From Thermoanaerobaculia bacterium (GTDB taxonomy: Bacteria; Acidobacteriota; Thermoanaerobaculia; Multivoradales; JAIOJS01), in contig JAIOJS010000202.1 in the NCBI GenBank assembly GCA_019911795.1, positions 1-36,260 of the forward strand: a stretch of DNA of 36,260 nucleotides, written 5' to 3'. Positions 34,273-36,260 of the stretch are shown here, one piece after another (within the stretch, counting starts at the first letter, position 1; each line of letters begins with the position of its first letter). The translations under genes and the position numbers were made by a program. The notes beneath the pieces were generated by a model. The model had not been told where the DNA came from and ran no database searches. It saw nothing but the letters and a program-made list of their open reading frames with translations.

Positions 34273-35286
34273 ATGAGCCCTTCCTACCCAATGTCCCATC
34301 CTTCGCGTTCTCGTTGCTGGCCCCTGGGCGCAGTCAGCTCTTGGCTTGTAGTGGTTGTCGCTTGGTGGGGTTTGGCCTTTGCTCCTTTGCCGGCCACTGG
34401 CGAGTGGCTTCAGAACGCCCGCGCCGTTTGCTTCGGTTCCTTGCCGAACGGGCTGCCTGGGCCCGAAGGTTGGTTGCTGTTGGTGATGGGCCCCCTGTCG
34501 ATGCTCGCTTTGATCGTGGTGCTCTTTGGGAGCGATCTCGTCGAGAGCTTGTCTTGGCTAGCAAACCGATGGCTGGGGCGGCTGGCTCTGGTGACGACGA
34601 GTATCGGAATGCTTCTGGGGGCGGGTGCGGTTGGCCAACGGGTTCTCGAGGTTTCACGGTTCGGCGATGGACTAGTGGTGGTCTCCGAGGAATCGTTGCC
34701 CGAGCGCTATCCTCGAATCGATCGCGAAGCGCCGCCATTTCTCCTCACCGATCAGTTCGGCGAAGAGGTTTCGCTACAGAGTTTCGTGGGGCGACCGGTG
34801 GTCTTGACGTTTGCCTACGCCCATTGCCAGACCATCTGTCCTCTCATCGTGGAGAGGGCTCTACGCTCGATCGAAGAAGCCCGCGACGCACAACCAGTGC
34901 TGCTCGTGATCACCTTGGATCCCTGGCGTGATACGCCATCCGCCTTGCCCCGGATAGTGGCATCTTGGAACTTGTCTGGCCGAGATGATAGCCATCTCCT
35001 GTCGGGAGACCCGGATCGAGTTGTACGGGTTCTCGAGGCCTTCGAGGTCCCCTTCGATCGCGACGAAGGTACGGGAGAGGTGACTCACCCCGCGCTGTTG
35101 TACTTGATCGATGAGACGGGGAAAATGGCGTACGCGTTGAACAATCCCTCGGTCGAATGGATCACCACTGCGCTCGCGCGAATGGATGGTACTGAAATGA
35201 AAGACCTTTCACCGGTGGACCCAGTGCTCCGCCTCCGCCAAGGCGCCGAGACGGATCGACAAGCACCGCTAGAGGAGGGTTCGTGA
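34273..35286 (+). CDS. SCO1/SenC-like copper chaperone with N-terminal membrane helices
   Basis: The 337-residue protein begins with about three transmembrane helices (SSWLVVVVAWWGLAFAPL; GWLLLVMGPLSMLALIVVLFG; LALVTTSIGMLLGAGAVG). A thioredoxin-fold SCO domain follows from about residue 145: PPFLLTDQFGEEVSLQSFVG, copper-binding AHCQTICP (C-x3-C) and the later His in VTHPALLYLID. SCO proteins load CuA of subunit II, which is encoded two genes upstream. The family usually has one anchor helix, so the three-helix front with CFGSLPNGLPGPEGW is unusual. Start is uncertain (ATG 34273, or 34291); the frame upstream to 34021 overlaps subunit I and is not used. Its stop overlaps the next GTG by four bases. 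Confidence 0.88.
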   Translation: MSPSYPMSHPSRSRCWPLGAVSSWLVVVVAWWGLAFAPLPATGEWLQNARAVCFGSLPNGLPGPEGWLLLVMGPLSMLALIVVLFGSDLVESLSWLANRWLGRLALVTTSIGMLLGAGAVGQRVLEVSRFGDGLVVVSEESLPERYPRIDREAPPFLLTDQFGEEVSLQSFVGRPVVLTFAYAHCQTICPLIVERALRSIEEARDAQPVLLVITLDPWRDTPSALPRIVASWNLSGRDDSHLLSGDPDRVVRVLEAFEVPFDRDEGTGEVTHPALLYLIDETGKMAYALNNPSVEWITTALARMDGTEMKDLSPVDPVLRLRQGAETDRQAPLEEGS

Positions 35287-36260
35287 ATCATCCGACCGAC
35301 GACCGGAAACAGGAGACCCCACCTCTCACGTCTCTAGCGACAACGATCGGCGTCCACGCTTCGCGCCTTCGGGCCCTCTGGTCGCCGATCGATCGTCTCT
35401 TCGACCGCGTCTACACCTCCGCCTGGAATCCCCTCTATCAGAGTGGCAATCTGGTCGTTCTCTTCCTGGGCACTGCGATCGTCACCGGCATCTACCTCTT
35501 CCTCTTCTACCAAGTCGGTGCTCCCCACGAGTCGGTGGCACGCATCGAGGGCAGCATCTTTCTCGGCTCCTTCGTTCGCTCGTTGCATCGCTACAGTGCC
35601 GATCTCGCATTGGTCGCGCTGGTGGTGCATCTGGTGCGAAAGTTGATGCAGGGGCACACCTGGGGACCACGTGCGCTGGCATGGCGATCGGGCATCGTGT
35701 TGATGTTTCTGGTTCTTCTCTGCGGCTGGACGGGCCTCATCATGGTTTGGGACCTGCAGGGCTTACGGCTGGCGGCGAAGGGGGCTCAGATCATCGACCT
35801 GATGCCGCTCTTTTCGGAACCGATTGGTCGCTCCTTCAGCGGTGAGGTAGAAGTCCCATCGTCGTTCTTCTTCATGAATCTCTTTATCCACGTGGCCCTG
35901 CCGCTCGCCGTAGCCGCGGGACTCTGGTTGCATGTCTCGAGGGTGGCCCGTCCGGCTCTGTTTCCACCTCGGGCCATATGGCGTTACACCTTGGGAACGC
36001 TCGTCCTGTTCTCTTTGGCCGTCCCCGTCGTTCTACCCCAGCCCGCAGATCTGCTCGCATTGCCAGCACGTACTCCGATCGATCTCTTCTACTCCTTTTG
36101 GTTGTTGCCGGCCGAACAGATCTCTCCGGCCGCGCTCCTCGGTCTATGGGTGGTCCTGGTCGTCGTACTCTGGAGCATCCCTCGGTGGTGGCGTCCGAGC
36201 CGAGCCGAGGTCGAGCCTTCGTTCGTCGACGAAGCGCGTTGCACTGGCTGTTATCAGTGC
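35283..36260 (+). CDS. Cytochrome b (tetra-His) with C-terminal ferredoxin motif, cut by window end
   Basis: The open frame of 326 codons from GTG 35283 runs to the edge. It is a b6/bc1-type cytochrome b N-terminal half. Helix II has His-x13-His (HRYSADLALVALVVH), helix IV has His-x13-His (HVALPLAVAAGLWLH), so two hemes b can bind. Two to three more helices follow, ending in LWSIPRWWRP. The last residues, EARCTGCYQC, are the beginning of a 4Fe-4S motif (C-x2-C-x2-C), showing a fused ferredoxin part. GTGA overlap with the SCO gene means tight coupling. It probably passes quinol electrons on to the CuA subunit (inference). Heme and Rieske partners, if any, lie outside the window. Confidence 0.85.
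   Translation, partial: MNHPTDDRKQETPPLTSLATTIGVHASRLRALWSPIDRLFDRVYTSAWNPLYQSGNLVVLFLGTAIVTGIYLFLFYQVGAPHESVARIEGSIFLGSFVRSLHRYSADLALVALVVHLVRKLMQGHTWGPRALAWRSGIVLMFLVLLCGWTGLIMVWDLQGLRLAAKGAQIIDLMPLFSEPIGRSFSGEVEVPSSFFFMNLFIHVALPLAVAAGLWLHVSRVARPALFPPRAIWRYTLGTLVLFSLAVPVVLPQPADLLALPARTPIDLFYSFWLLPAEQISPAALLGLWVVLVVVLWSIPRWWRPSRAEVEPSFVDEARCTGCYQC

Noticed and set aside
1-36260. Alternative genetic code (TGA as sense codon)
   Set aside because: Many intact genes here end in TGA at the expected family length, so the single in-frame TGA is special.

Overview
The window (about 60% GC by eye) looks like a chromosomal piece of a Gram-negative, respiring heterotroph. The signs are lipoprotein signal peptides, outer-membrane beta-barrels, an RND/MMPL exporter, a B-oxidation operon and a heme-copper respiratory operon. 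The combination of a FadN-type fusion, CRTAC1-like FG-GAP/ASPIC lipoproteins, a B12-dependent ribonucleotide reductase and an unusual heme-copper reductase would fit Acidobacteriota or a neighbouring phylum. That is a low-confidence guess, because no rRNA or marker gene is present. No insertion sequence, CRISPR array, tRNA or rRNA was seen.

Region 1 (44-5936, minus strand) is a fatty-acid B-oxidation operon: a MerR-type regulator, then thiolase (FadA), a fused 3-hydroxyacyl-CoA dehydrogenase/enoyl-CoA hydratase (FadN) and acyl-CoA dehydrogenase (FadE). Two TTACGT-NN-ACGT operators whose centres lie 20 bp apart sit at the regulator's promoter. Region 2 (6285-7046) is an unrecognised secreted protein.

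Region 3 (7156-12772) has a divergent ArsR regulator whose two cysteines are 66 residues apart, as in the persulfide sensors SqrR/BigR. It faces an operon of an MMPL exporter, a LolA-like secreted protein, a beta-barrel and a two-helix DUF2892 (YgaP-tail-like) protein. The shared intergenic region holds two TTGCTA palindromes. Region 4 (12868-16717) carries a secreted hypothetical, a lipoprotein alpha/beta hydrolase with TPRs, and a membrane-anchored DUF6544/DUF6920-like protein.

Region 5 (16791-23076, minus) encodes two large FG-GAP/ASPIC lipoproteins. The upstream one has an in-frame UGA in an otherwise unbroken 917-residue frame that ends in a thioredoxin domain. The UGA is followed at once by a hairpin with an AGGUC loop 16 nt downstream, closely resembling a bacterial SECIS. 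This is a candidate new selenoprotein. A beta-barrel porin is divergent from it.

Region 6 (24738-36260) looks like a nitric-oxide / low-oxygen island. It holds two Crp/Fnr regulators, the di-iron Fe-S repair protein Ric, NrdJ, a radical SAM protein, a heme-copper reductase, a SCO copper chaperone and a cytochrome b that runs into a 4Fe-4S motif at the window edge. The reductase comprises a one-helix subunit, a CuA subunit II and a catalytic subunit I with one frameshift. Subunit I has Gln where oxygen reductases have the cross-linked Tyr, so it is more likely an NO reductase of the recently described B-family-derived type than an oxidase. Promoters of ric, nrdJ and the radical SAM gene share one architecture: a Crp/Fnr-type palindrome centred exactly 29.5 bp before a TAGNNT -10 box. 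This ties the island together as a regulon.
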